This document shows positions 51,793 to 60,110 of a stretch of 64,000 nt of DNA, one piece after another; position 1 is the stretch's first letter, and every line of letters starts with the position of its first letter. The position numbers and the translations under genes are program-made. Source of the stretch: a bacterium (GTDB lineage: Bacteria > Zixibacteria > MSB-5A5 > CAIYYT01); contig JADJGC010000007.1 of the NCBI GenBank assembly GCA_016708315.1, positions 1-64,000 on the forward strand, given 5' to 3'. The notes under the pieces were generated by a model, which saw nothing but the letters and a program-made list of their open reading frames with translations, did not search any database and was not told where the DNA came from.

Positions 51793-52863
51793 GTGATATT
51801 AGAAATACTCTCATTCATCTTCGTCCTCGGACTCCTCATATTCGTTCACGAACTTGGTCACTTTGCCGTAGCCAAGTGGTGCGGTATTCGCGTCGAAACT
51901 TTCTCACTGGGCTTTCCGCCTAAAATGATCGGTTTCCGCAAAGGCGATACCGAGTATTGTATCTCGTGGATACCGTTGGGCGGATACGTTAAGATGTCCG
52001 GTGAACGTCCCGACGAGGCCGACATCCACGGTCGTCCGTATGAGTTCATGTCAAAGCCGGCATGGCAGCGCGCCGCGGTGATTTTCGCCGGCCCTGCTAT
52101 GAATTACATCCTCGCAGTATTCTTGCTGTTCGGAATCTATTTGGTCAATGGCCAGCCGAAGCCCAATCAAGCATCGGTGATTGGTACCGTCGTCGAAGGC
52201 GATCCCGCTGCCGCGGCAGGACTTCAGGCTGGAGATCAGATCATCGCCGTTGATGATTCACCGATATCGACCTTTGAGGAAATGTACGGTCTGGTCACCG
52301 TCAAGCCTGCACAGGAAATCAAACTCACTTGGCTGCGCGGCGCTGACACCATGTACGCTTTCACTACCACGCGCCCCGACACAGTGATGAACATGCAGGG
52401 CGAGGTCGAGACTATCGGCAAAATCGGAGTTTCGCGCCAAATCGAATACGAAAGCATGGGATTTTTCGCCTCGCTCAAGGGCGGCTTTGATATGGCGAAT
52501 TTCTACGTATTACAGATCTTCCAATTCCTGAAAGACGTCATCTCCGGTTCGGTCTCTTCCAAACTAATTGGCGGACCGCTTTTCATCGCTCAAGCCGCTG
52601 GGGAAGCCGCCAAACAGGGACTGTTGCCTCTGTTGTTCTTGGCTTCGATTCTTAGTGTCAATCTCTGCGTCGTTAACTTGGTGCCAATTCCCGTACTCGA
52701 TGGTGGCCAGCTCCTTTTCCTCTTGATTGAAAAGATCAAAGGCAGCCCCGTCTCCATGAAGGGGAGAGCCATCGCCCAACAGGTCGGCTTCGTTTTTCTA
52801 ATCATATTGATCATCTTCGTAACCAAGAACGACATCTGGAGAATCAACATCTTCGGTTGGTAG
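51793..52863 (+). CDS. rseP: Site-2 metalloprotease RseP
   Basis: RseP cleaves transmembrane anti-sigma factors and remnant signal peptides inside the inner membrane. The 356-residue protein has the catalytic HELGH near residue 20, the second metal motif NLVPIPVLDGGQ, and a PDZ domain between (VIGTVVEGDPAAAAGLQAGD, then DQIIAVDD). Only one PDZ is seen; E. coli RseP has two, so this is the shorter form common outside gammaproteobacteria. GTG 51793 is the start. The gene ends 14 bp before the convergent outer-membrane protein gene. Confidence 0.95.
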   Translation: MILEILSFIFVLGLLIFVHELGHFAVAKWCGIRVETFSLGFPPKMIGFRKGDTEYCISWIPLGGYVKMSGERPDEADIHGRPYEFMSKPAWQRAAVIFAGPAMNYILAVFLLFGIYLVNGQPKPNQASVIGTVVEGDPAAAAGLQAGDQIIAVDDSPISTFEEMYGLVTVKPAQEIKLTWLRGADTMYAFTTTRPDTVMNMQGEVETIGKIGVSRQIEYESMGFFASLKGGFDMANFYVLQIFQFLKDVISGSVSSKLIGGPLFIAQAAGEAAKQGLLPLLFLASILSVNLCVVNLVPIPVLDGGQLLFLLIEKIKGSPVSMKGRAIAQQVGFVFLIILIIFVTKNDIWRINIFGW

Positions 52864-52877
52864 TCGATCGCCCGCTT

Positions 52878-53741
52878 TTACAGTCTAAACGAGAACCCCA
52901 GGAACGGCGTGAAGTCATCCGCGTATCTGTTTAACCCTAAATTCACTCCCAAATCAAGCTGCACGTTTTCACCGATTGCGAATGTCAATCCGGTATCAAA
53001 CGTCGGCACCCACGGTTGATTTCCGGCCAAATCTACGCTTTGAAACAACTCGACATACCATCCGAAAATCCGGCTCACATCCACTGCGGTCGTTGCCGAG
53101 GTAACAAGCTCCAGATGGTGTCCGTCACCGCCTTCATCTGATACATAGTCAAACTCGACCATTACGCCTGCACCCATCCTCTCATTGATTGCAAAGCCCG
53201 CTGGCACAATCAGTCCACCTTCCCAGTTGTCCGATGTCGCCTCGTCGGCCCCGATCGGAATCGTAACATATGGCATCAATGCGAACGCAGAGCCTCCGTC
53301 GTCATTCCCCTTCAAGTTGATCTTGACGCGTATTTGTGGGTCACCAAATTCTACCGCCGGGTACTTACTTTGACCAACCGATGAATCGTCCTCGAACCAC
53401 TCACCACCTGCTGAACGATTGTACTCAAACCATCGACTTTCGCCGGTATACATCAGCAGGAGTTGAACATCCACATTGTCGGACACTCCGTACTTTGCCA
53501 GTCCGCCAAAATCTCCGGTTCGAAGAAACTCCTTAGTCCCTCCGGCAAGCTCACTATTCCGAAACGCCATGCTGAACGGTTGAAGCTCAAACTGAAATCG
53601 CCCCTTTTCGACCGTATATGGGCTCTCCGTTTTGTCTGGTCGATCTGTGCTTAAGTCTCGCTTGAATTCGGCGCTTGCTGGATTCGCCCCTATTGCAAAT
53701 AATCCTATCGCTACTACCATTATGAGTGCTTTTCGGTGCAT
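52878..53741 (-). CDS. Outer-membrane beta-barrel transporter-like protein (PF13557-like)
   Basis: The 287-residue exported protein has a signal peptide (MVVAIGLFAIGANPASA). It opens DLSTDRPDKTESPYTVEKG, the 'DRPD.TESP..V..G..Q.E' motif of the phenol-degradation/transporter outer-membrane family. It continues as alternating strands ending in FLGFSFRL. These are small porin-like barrels of uncertain substrate. It is transcribed divergently from the DtxR/MntR regulator, with two palindromes between them, so it is probably metal-regulated and may admit metal to the periplasm. RBS AGGGAGAG precedes its ATG. Confidence 0.75.
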   Translation of the reverse strand: MHRKALIMVVAIGLFAIGANPASAEFKRDLSTDRPDKTESPYTVEKGRFQFELQPFSMAFRNSELAGGTKEFLRTGDFGGLAKYGVSDNVDVQLLLMYTGESRWFEYNRSAGGEWFEDDSSVGQSKYPAVEFGDPQIRVKINLKGNDDGGSAFALMPYVTIPIGADEATSDNWEGGLIVPAGFAINERMGAGVMVEFDYVSDEGGDGHHLELVTSATTAVDVSRIFGWYVELFQSVDLAGNQPWVPTFDTGLTFAIGENVQLDLGVNLGLNRYADDFTPFLGFSFRL

Positions 53742-53786
53742 CTGCCTCTCCCTGTCAAAAATAATTGAATTAATTGCTCAACTTTG

Positions 53787-53801
53787 TCGTATAATATACG
53801 A
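53787..53801. promoter_or_regulatory. Perfect 15-bp palindrome overlapping a TATAAT box
   Basis: TCGTATA-A-TATACGA contains TATAAT on the + strand and TATATT on the minus strand, so a bound protein would block both divergent promoters. Confidence 0.7.
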
Positions 53802-53806
53802 AACGA

Positions 53807-53826
53807 TATTTAGGCATAACTAAATA
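53807..53826. promoter_or_regulatory. DtxR/MntR-type operator palindrome
   Basis: TATTTAG-GCATAA-CTAAATA has perfect 7-bp arms around 6 bp. The TTTAGGC half-site resembles operators of DtxR-family repressors (DtxR, TroR, MntR). It lies 12 bp before the regulator's own ATG, suggesting autoregulation. Confidence 0.7.
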
Positions 53827-53837
53827 AATTAGTAGGT

Positions 53838-54512
53838 ATGACAAAAAACTCGACTCGCAGCTCAATCTCAACCGAAGATTACCTCAAAGGTATCTATCGG
53901 TTGACCGGTGAAACTGAAGAATTCGCCACTACCAACGCTATTGCCGAATCATTGGGCATCTCCGCGCCATCTGTAACGGGTATGCTCAAGAAACTCGCGC
54001 AATCTCGCTTGGTGAAACACAGCCCGTATCATGGCGTTCGGCTGACCGAAGCCGGCCGCAGCCGCGCCGTCAAAATTCTTCGCCGCCACCGATTGGTTGA
54101 GCTGTTTCTGCAGAAATGTCTGCGTATGAGCTGGGATGAGATTCATCAGGAAGCAGAAGTCCTCGAACACGCACTCTCAGAACGGCTCGAATCGCGCATC
54201 GACGAATGGCTCGGGCATCCGCGCTTTGATCCGCATGGCGCTCCCATTCCTGATGCCGACGGAAACATCATTCCTCGCAAAGTCCTCAAGCTTTCCGATA
54301 TCGAGACTCGATGCGATGCCGTCGTCGCGCAAGTTATGGGGCAAGACTCCGAGTTACTCGGCTACTTCGAAGAACGGCGCATACTTCCCAATCGCCGCAT
54401 CACCGTTCTGGAGAAAGAGAAGTTTGGCGGATCGCTCAAAGTGCGTGTCTCGGGTAAAATTCAATTCGTCGGCCTCAAGGCCGCGCAACAAGTATTGGTT
54501 GAACAAATCTAA
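53838..54512 (+). CDS. DtxR/MntR-family metal-dependent repressor
   Basis: The 224-residue regulator has a winged-helix N-terminus (STEDYLKGIYRLTGETEE, IAESLGISAPSVTGMLKKLA), the dimerisation/metal domain (HRLVELFLQKCL, then EIHQEAEVLEHALSERLESRID) and a C-terminal SH3/FeoA-like domain (RRITVLEKEKFGGSLKVRVS). At the first metal site it has Asp (EDY), as in MntR, where DtxR has Met, and no Cys at the second site. Manganese sensing is thus favoured, though iron or zinc is possible. It lies upstream of a metal ABC transporter, which it probably represses when metal is plentiful. ATG 53838 has only TAGG upstream. Confidence 0.9.
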   Translation: MTKNSTRSSISTEDYLKGIYRLTGETEEFATTNAIAESLGISAPSVTGMLKKLAQSRLVKHSPYHGVRLTEAGRSRAVKILRRHRLVELFLQKCLRMSWDEIHQEAEVLEHALSERLESRIDEWLGHPRFDPHGAPIPDADGNIIPRKVLKLSDIETRCDAVVAQVMGQDSELLGYFEERRILPNRRITVLEKEKFGGSLKVRVSGKIQFVGLKAAQQVLVEQI

Positions 54513-54523
54513 GGAGTATAGAA

Positions 54524-55402
54524 ATGCGTTTTGCATTGATTGGAATCTTAGTACTAACAATGGCACAATTTGGATTGGCCGCTGGGATACCGCGCGCTGT
54601 GGCCACCACGACTATGATCTACGATTTAGTAAAGCAAATCGGCGGTGACAAGGTTGAAGTCCGCGGCCTCTTGGCTGCTGGCGCCGACCCACATACGTAT
54701 AAACCTGTTCCCGGTGATGCCATGGCTATTGCCGAATCGCAAATTGTCTTCCGCAACGGCCTCAAACTCGAAGGCTGGATGGACAAACTCGTGGAAAACG
54801 CCGGCGGCCAGAGACCGATCATCACCGTCAGCGACGGAATGCCTGCAGTCGATGACCCGGCACAAGCCGGCCATCCCGATCCCCACATCTGGTTCAGCAT
54901 TCCTTCTTGGAAACTTGCTGTCGACAACGTAGTGAAAGCACTTTCCGATCTCGCCCCAGAATCCAAAGACCTTTTTCTTGCTCGCGCAGTTTCCTACAAG
55001 AGGGAACTTGACTCGTTGCATAATTGGGCGAAGATCGAAATGGCAAAGATTCCCGAATCGCGTCGCTATCTCGTCACCTCCCACGACGCCTTCAACTACT
55101 TCGGCAAAGAATACGGCCTGACCGTTATCGGCGTACAGGGTATCTCCACCGAGACCCAAGCCAGCAGTCAAGACGTTGCCGGCATTGTGAAATTCATCAA
55201 ACAGCATAGCATCCCGGCGATCTTCGTTGAGACTTCCGTAAATCCCAAATTGATCGAGGAAATCTCCCGCCAATCCGGCGTCAAAGTCGGCGGTACCCTT
55301 TACGGCGATTCAACCGGCCCGGTCGGAAGTGGAGCCGATACCTACATCGGCATGATCTCCTCAAATGTGCGAACCATTGTGGCGGCCTTGGGAGGGAAGT
55401 AA
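54524..55402 (+). CDS. Metal ABC transporter substrate-binding protein (ZnuA/TroA-type)
   Basis: The 292-residue cluster A-I receptor has a signal peptide (LTMAQFGLAAG). The metal ligands seen are His in GADPHTYKP, His in HPDPHIWFS, His in TSHDAFNYFGKEYG and Asp in YGDST. This His3-Asp set is as in TroA; PsaA-type manganese receptors have Glu in place of the third His. It therefore accepts zinc or manganese. The His-rich loop of zinc-specific ZnuA is missing. RBS AAGGAG precedes ATG 54524. The stop overlaps the ATPase start by one base. Confidence 0.9.
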   Translation: MRFALIGILVLTMAQFGLAAGIPRAVATTTMIYDLVKQIGGDKVEVRGLLAAGADPHTYKPVPGDAMAIAESQIVFRNGLKLEGWMDKLVENAGGQRPIITVSDGMPAVDDPAQAGHPDPHIWFSIPSWKLAVDNVVKALSDLAPESKDLFLARAVSYKRELDSLHNWAKIEMAKIPESRRYLVTSHDAFNYFGKEYGLTVIGVQGISTETQASSQDVAGIVKFIKQHSIPAIFVETSVNPKLIEEISRQSGVKVGGTLYGDSTGPVGSGADTYIGMISSNVRTIVAALGGK

Positions 55403-56175
55403 TGACCGTTCCTCCGATTGAAATCCACGACTTGACGATTTCGTATCACAAGCGCCCTGTGTTGTGGGGAATCGACCTCGATATTCCCGAGGGCGCACTC
55501 GTCGGAATCATCGGCCCCAACGGAGCAGGGAAGTCCACCCTTATCAAAGGCGTGATGGGTATGCTGCCATTGGCTTCGGGATACGTGAAGATTTACGGTG
55601 AAGAACTCCAGCGTCGCCGAAAAGATATCGCTTACGTTCCACAGCGCGAATCAGTCGATTGGGATTTTCCGGTTACGGTTCGTGATGTTGTCATGATGGG
55701 GCGCTACGGTGAACTATCGCTATTCGGGCGTCCAAGCAAGGCAGACAAGGCAAAGGTCGAAGAGGCACTTGATCAAATCGGAATGGCAGGCTATGCCGAC
55801 CGTCAGATCGGAAATCTCTCTGGTGGCCAACAACAGCGCGTGTTTCTTGCTCGCGCTCTTGCGCAGGATGCCCGCATCTACCTGATGGACGAACCGTTCG
55901 TCGGCGTCGATGCCGCAACCGAGCGGGTTATCATCGACCTCTTGCGAGCATTGCGTTCCAAGGGAAATACCGTCGTTGTGGTCAATCACGATTTGCAGGC
56001 GGCAAAAGACTATTTCGACTATCTGCTGTTGATCAACATGCGCAAAGTCGCGTTTGGTCCAACTGCCGAAGTATTCACGCCCGAATTGCTGCAAAAAACT
56101 TACGGCGGTAAACTTACAATTCTAACTGAAGCCGCAGAAGCGACAAAACTCCATGGCGCGCTACCTAAGAAATAG
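55402..56175 (+). CDS. Metal ABC transporter ATP-binding protein
   Basis: The 257-residue ATPase has Walker A GPNGAGKSTLIKGVMG, Q-loop VPQRESVDWDFP, signature LSGGQQQRVFLARAL, Walker B IYLMDEPFVGVD and the switch His in VVVNHDL. The VDWDFPVTVRDVVMMG segment is typical of the MntB/ZnuC/TroB group. It shares a base with the receptor stop, and the first permease begins 23 bp before its end. Confidence 0.94.
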   Translation: MTVPPIEIHDLTISYHKRPVLWGIDLDIPEGALVGIIGPNGAGKSTLIKGVMGMLPLASGYVKIYGEELQRRRKDIAYVPQRESVDWDFPVTVRDVVMMGRYGELSLFGRPSKADKAKVEEALDQIGMAGYADRQIGNLSGGQQQRVFLARALAQDARIYLMDEPFVGVDAATERVIIDLLRALRSKGNTVVVVNHDLQAAKDYFDYLLLINMRKVAFGPTAEVFTPELLQKTYGGKLTILTEAAEATKLHGALPKK

Positions 56176-57547
56176 TCTTCTCACAGCAACAGTTATCTTG
56201 ATTCCGCACCTGCTTTTTGCTGCGCGGATTTCCGAGATACAGCAAACTTCGTTGATCGAGCAAATTACCGAGTTCTTCAGCCTCAGCTCGCCCACCGTAG
56301 TAAACACCTTGCTTGGCTGTACGCTCCTCGGAATCCTCGGCGGAGTACTGGGCTGCTTTCTAATCCTGCGCCGTATGGCATTGGTCGGCGATGCGCTCGG
56401 ACATGCACTGTTACCCGGCATTGCCCTGGCATTCCTCGTTGTCGGTTCCAAATCGATTATTCCACTGTTTTTCGGCGCAGTCATTGCCGGTGTGCTCTAC
56501 AGTCTTGTGCTGAGCTTTGTTCAACGGCAACGCCGGGTGAAACCGGACGCCGCCATCGGACTTACATTCACCGCTTTCTTCGGATTCGGAATTGTGTTGA
56601 TGAGCTATATCCAGAGCTCAAGCACCGGCAGCCAATCAGGCCTCGACAAGTTCCTCTTCGGGCAGGCCGCCGCGCTCTCATCCGATGACGTCCAAATTGC
56701 CGCCGGCCTCTTGCTTGTATCAATTGCGCTCATCACGCTTTTCTTCCGTCAACTCAAAGCAATGTCCTTCGACCCAACCTTCGCGACCGCAATCGGACTC
56801 AACGTCAAGACGCTCCACTATGCTATGATGGTCTTCATTACCCTCGCCATCGTCGTTTCGGTGCAAGCTGTCGGTGTCGTGCTTGTCTCGGCGCTCTTGA
56901 TTATTCCCGGCGCGGCGGCGTACTTGTTGGTCAAGCGACTACACATGATGATCATCCTTGCCGGAATGTTCGGTTTGGCTTCCGGCGTCATCGGTGCCTT
57001 CCTGTCTTATGTCCTCCCCGGAATACCGACCGGTCCGGTGGTCGTTCTTGCGGCTTCAGCCCTGTTCGGCTTGGTTATTCTCTTCGCTCCTAATGACGGC
57101 ATCATTCCGCGAACGATCCGCCGTATCCGCCGTCGCCAGCGCATGGAACAGGAGAATCTTCTCAAAGCCGCGGTCGAGTTTGGTCAGGCAGACAAGGCAG
57201 GGGACAATTGGATCAGTGTCTCCGATTTCATCAAGTTCGATAACCGCGATCTCAAGAAACTACTGCCGTTGCTGAAACGACTGCATTCGAACCGCTTCCT
57301 GTTCTTTGATTCCCCGAGTCAGTTTCGGTTGACAGTCTCCGGTGCGGAAATCGGTGAGCGCGTCCTGCGCAATCACTTGCTGTGGGAAATATATCTTTCT
57401 GAATTCACCGACATCGGCACCGACCACATTCACTATGACGCCGAACGTATCGAGCATGTCCTGACTCCGGATATTGTAGCACATCTTGAGGCTACTCTCG
57501 GAAAACGCACACTTGGCGGAGTCGATCCGCATCGGAGCCCGGCATGA
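56153..57547 (+). CDS. Metal ABC permease fused to a DtxR-like C-terminal domain, first
   Basis: The 464-residue protein is an ABC-3 permease (VVNTLLGCTLLGILGGVLGC, LRRMALVGDALGHALLPGIA, VGVVLVSALLIIPGAAAYLL, about nine spans to residue 320), followed by a ~130-residue soluble part. This has a winged-helix-like stretch (NRDLKKLLPLLKRLHSNRFL) and then LRNHLLWEIYLSEF and DHIHYDAERIEHVLTPDIV. The second half is the DtxR/MntR dimerisation-metal domain: the His, Glu and Glu-His of the primary site are present. Such fusions occur in FCB and Treponema-type systems. A regulatory sensor on the transporter is inferred. Confidence 0.85.
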   Translation: MARYLRNSLLTATVILIPHLLFAARISEIQQTSLIEQITEFFSLSSPTVVNTLLGCTLLGILGGVLGCFLILRRMALVGDALGHALLPGIALAFLVVGSKSIIPLFFGAVIAGVLYSLVLSFVQRQRRVKPDAAIGLTFTAFFGFGIVLMSYIQSSSTGSQSGLDKFLFGQAAALSSDDVQIAAGLLLVSIALITLFFRQLKAMSFDPTFATAIGLNVKTLHYAMMVFITLAIVVSVQAVGVVLVSALLIIPGAAAYLLVKRLHMMIILAGMFGLASGVIGAFLSYVLPGIPTGPVVVLAASALFGLVILFAPNDGIIPRTIRRIRRRQRMEQENLLKAAVEFGQADKAGDNWISVSDFIKFDNRDLKKLLPLLKRLHSNRFLFFDSPSQFRLTVSGAEIGERVLRNHLLWEIYLSEFTDIGTDHIHYDAERIEHVLTPDIVAHLEATLGKRTLGGVDPHRSPA

Positions 57548-58824
57548 GTTTGCACCAGATGTTCATCGAACCCTTGACCTATGCTTGGATGATCAAAGGC
57601 CTCCTGATCGCATGCCTCGTAAGCTTGGCTCTCGGCCTCCTTGGATGCTTCCTTGTCCTTCGGCGCCTGTCACTGATGGGCGATGCGCTCGCACATACCG
57701 TCCTCCCTGGAATCGTCATCGCGTTTCTGATCTCCAACTCGCGCGCTTCGTTGCCACTGTTAATCGGCGCCAGCGTTGTTGGATTCATCACAACACTCTT
57801 GATCAACGGCATCCATCTCAAAAGCCGGGTAAAAGAAGATGCCGCTATGGGTATTGTCTATTCGACGCTCTTCGCTATAGGCGTCGTTCTCCTCACGGCA
57901 TTCGCTTCCCATGTCGATCTCGACCCCGACTGCGTGCTCTACGGCGACTTGCTTGGCGTGCCCGAAACCTCAATTTGGGTAATGCTGACAGTGGCCGGGA
58001 TGATAATCGTCGGAATAATTTTATTCTACAAACAGCTGCTCATCACCGCGTTTGATGCTCAGCTCTCAAATGCGCTGGGGATATCCTCAGCCTGGACACA
58101 CTACATCTTCATGGGATTCTTGTCGCTTGTCCTGGTGACTTCCTTCGAAGCCGTAGGCTCTGTGCTGGTAGTCGCCATGCTGATCGCGCCCGGCGCGACA
58201 GCGCTCTTCTGGTCGGATCGCCTGCCCCGCATGCTCGTCATTGCAGGTGCCTTGTCAATTGTCTCAGCCGTTAGTGGTCTATACATCTCTGTCTGGCTTA
58301 ACTGTTCGCCGGCAGGCGCCATCGTCTGCACGGCATTCATCTTTTTTGTAGTGTCCTTGCTCGTGTCGCCGCGCTATGGTCTGATTGCCCGCGCTTTGCG
58401 AGCTGCTCGTCTCCGCCGCAAGATTCTTCTCGAGAACATTTTGAAAGAAGCTGTCAAAGTCGCCGACTACTCAGAATCTCCAATCCCGCTTGCGACGCTT
58501 CAAGCGACGCTGAAAATGCCTGCAGGCGCTCTCTTGCGCGGATCTAAACGTCTCCAGCAACGCAAAGAGGCAACATTGACCAGTTCAACTCTCACTCTAA
58601 CGCCGGCTGGAATTGCGGAAGGCGAACGCATTCTCCGTAATCATCGTCTGTGGGAACTTTTCTTGAGCAGGGAATTCGAATTGCCGGAGGACCATCTCCA
58701 TCGTGACGCCGACGATATCGAACATATCATGACACCGGAACTTGCTGCTGCGTTGGCGGTTCACTTGGACGATCCCAGACTTGACCCGCACGGCAAACCA
58801 ATTCCGCCGTCCCGATCAAACTAA
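57544..58824 (+). CDS. Metal ABC permease fused to a DtxR-like C-terminal domain, second
   Basis: The 426-residue paralogue has the same plan: ABC-3 permease core (LVLRRLSLMGDALAHTVLPG, VGSVLVVAMLIAPGATALFW) and a C-terminal DtxR-like domain with LRNHRLWELFLSREFELPED and HLHRDADDIEHIMTPELAAA. The tail DPRLDPHGKPIPPS matches the corresponding segment of the neighbouring repressor (DPHGAPIP). It overlaps the first permease by 4 bp (ATGA). The two permeases probably form a heterodimer. Sensing through the paired tails is inference. Readthrough toward the convergent gene is possible because only 21 bp separates them. Confidence 0.85.
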   Translation: MSLHQMFIEPLTYAWMIKGLLIACLVSLALGLLGCFLVLRRLSLMGDALAHTVLPGIVIAFLISNSRASLPLLIGASVVGFITTLLINGIHLKSRVKEDAAMGIVYSTLFAIGVVLLTAFASHVDLDPDCVLYGDLLGVPETSIWVMLTVAGMIIVGIILFYKQLLITAFDAQLSNALGISSAWTHYIFMGFLSLVLVTSFEAVGSVLVVAMLIAPGATALFWSDRLPRMLVIAGALSIVSAVSGLYISVWLNCSPAGAIVCTAFIFFVVSLLVSPRYGLIARALRAARLRRKILLENILKEAVKVADYSESPIPLATLQATLKMPAGALLRGSKRLQQRKEATLTSSTLTLTPAGIAEGERILRNHRLWELFLSREFELPEDHLHRDADDIEHIMTPELAAALAVHLDDPRLDPHGKPIPPSRSN

Positions 58825-58845
58825 TAATCGTCGTTCCTGTAAAGG

Positions 58846-59973
58846 CTATTCAGTTTTCTTTGCTGTGTCAGCGGCAGCGGAATCTACTCCGTCGCGCGCG
58901 TCCACTTCCAGTCCCCGGAAGTCCGGCTGCGAAATAGCCAACCGAGTCCGGAAATCACCTTTGGCAACGCTGAGAATTGATTTGAGTGAACCAATCATCG
59001 GGTCTGCCGCATCCTTGTAACGCGTATACGGATCGAAATCTCCTGCGAACAGTACCCCCCCAGCTTCGCCGATTACGACATACATCGCAAAATCGGTATT
59101 GATCCTCCCGCCTCCCATTGCCAATGGGTGCTTGCCCAGAACTTGAAATGTCAACTGCGACAAGCCTGCCTTCAATGGCACAAAAGCAAACCTCCCACTC
59201 AAATGCCGATAGTCTTTCGCCGGACCCGCTTTGTCACCCCACGATTCTGGCAACTTTGAAACAGCAATATTCGTTGAGTGCTCCACTACAAATTGCACTT
59301 GTGTATAGAGCGAAACATGACACTCCAGATCAAAATCAACGAATACCGTGTCCTTGAATCCGGCTCCAGGCGTAATCTTGAACGTTGAGCTGAAATGACG
59401 GTCTTGAAGTCTCTTCGCCTCCCATTGATTGATAGGGAACTCCACCACGATTGGAACTTCATTTTGCCGGCTGTGTGGCGGTACCAATGTGGTGCGGCAT
59501 GTTTCAGTTGGTCCTGCGCAAATAGTCTTTCCGTCCTCACTGATCGCAAAAAATATCGTTCCGATCGCTGACCAGGATCTCTCGTTTTTCTTCTCAAATG
59601 CAATCTTGTGACTGCCGACCAGCGTTGGCGTGAACACGAAGCTAAACGACTTCACTGCGCCGGAATCAATCGGCGCTTCCCAGACGACCGTGTCCGGGAA
59701 GATTGGCATCGTATATATGTCACCCTTCGTGACGCGGAACACCATAGTTTCATTGCTTTGGAGATGGTTCACCAGTTCGACACGAAGCGTGCATGGCTTG
59801 GTCAATTCAGGAGTAGCGCTGAATCTAATCTCGCCGCCGATTGGTTGCGGCTTCTGACTTACCTTGCCCGTGAGCGATGGCTTAATAACGGCCGGATTTG
59901 CTCCAACCAGATTTGCTGCGACCGCGAAACCGGTGGCAATTATCCCAATCGCGATTACTCTACATAGACTCAT
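58846..59973 (-). CDS. Secreted protein of unknown function
   Basis: Not recognised. The 375-residue product starts at ATG 59973-59971, with GAGGA ten bases upstream; the longer frame upstream has no signal peptide. It has a signal peptide (VIAIGIIATGFAVAANLVGA) and a mature part rich in beta strands (IRFSATPELTKPCTLRVELV, FSFVFTPTLVGSHKIAFEK, RFAFVPLKAGLSQLTFQVLG). These have the look of Ig-like or transglutaminase-like repeats. The C-terminal ~40 residues are charged (ARDGVDSAAADTAKKTE). It is one of the few minus-strand genes and stands between the metal transporter and an RNA methyltransferase. Confidence 0.7.
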   Translation of the reverse strand: MSLCRVIAIGIIATGFAVAANLVGANPAVIKPSLTGKVSQKPQPIGGEIRFSATPELTKPCTLRVELVNHLQSNETMVFRVTKGDIYTMPIFPDTVVWEAPIDSGAVKSFSFVFTPTLVGSHKIAFEKKNERSWSAIGTIFFAISEDGKTICAGPTETCRTTLVPPHSRQNEVPIVVEFPINQWEAKRLQDRHFSSTFKITPGAGFKDTVFVDFDLECHVSLYTQVQFVVEHSTNIAVSKLPESWGDKAGPAKDYRHLSGRFAFVPLKAGLSQLTFQVLGKHPLAMGGGRINTDFAMYVVIGEAGGVLFAGDFDPYTRYKDAADPMIGSLKSILSVAKGDFRTRLAISQPDFRGLEVDARDGVDSAAADTAKKTE

Positions 59974-60110
59974 CGTAGTTTCAATCCTCTTTAGTGTGTA
60001 GCGCTGATGCTGTTCACAATATTCTACAACGCCAATTATACACATTCCTTTATCGACCGACATCCGTTTTCTCGGTTGCCGAACGCTCCAATTTCACTAT
60101 GTTGCCCCTC

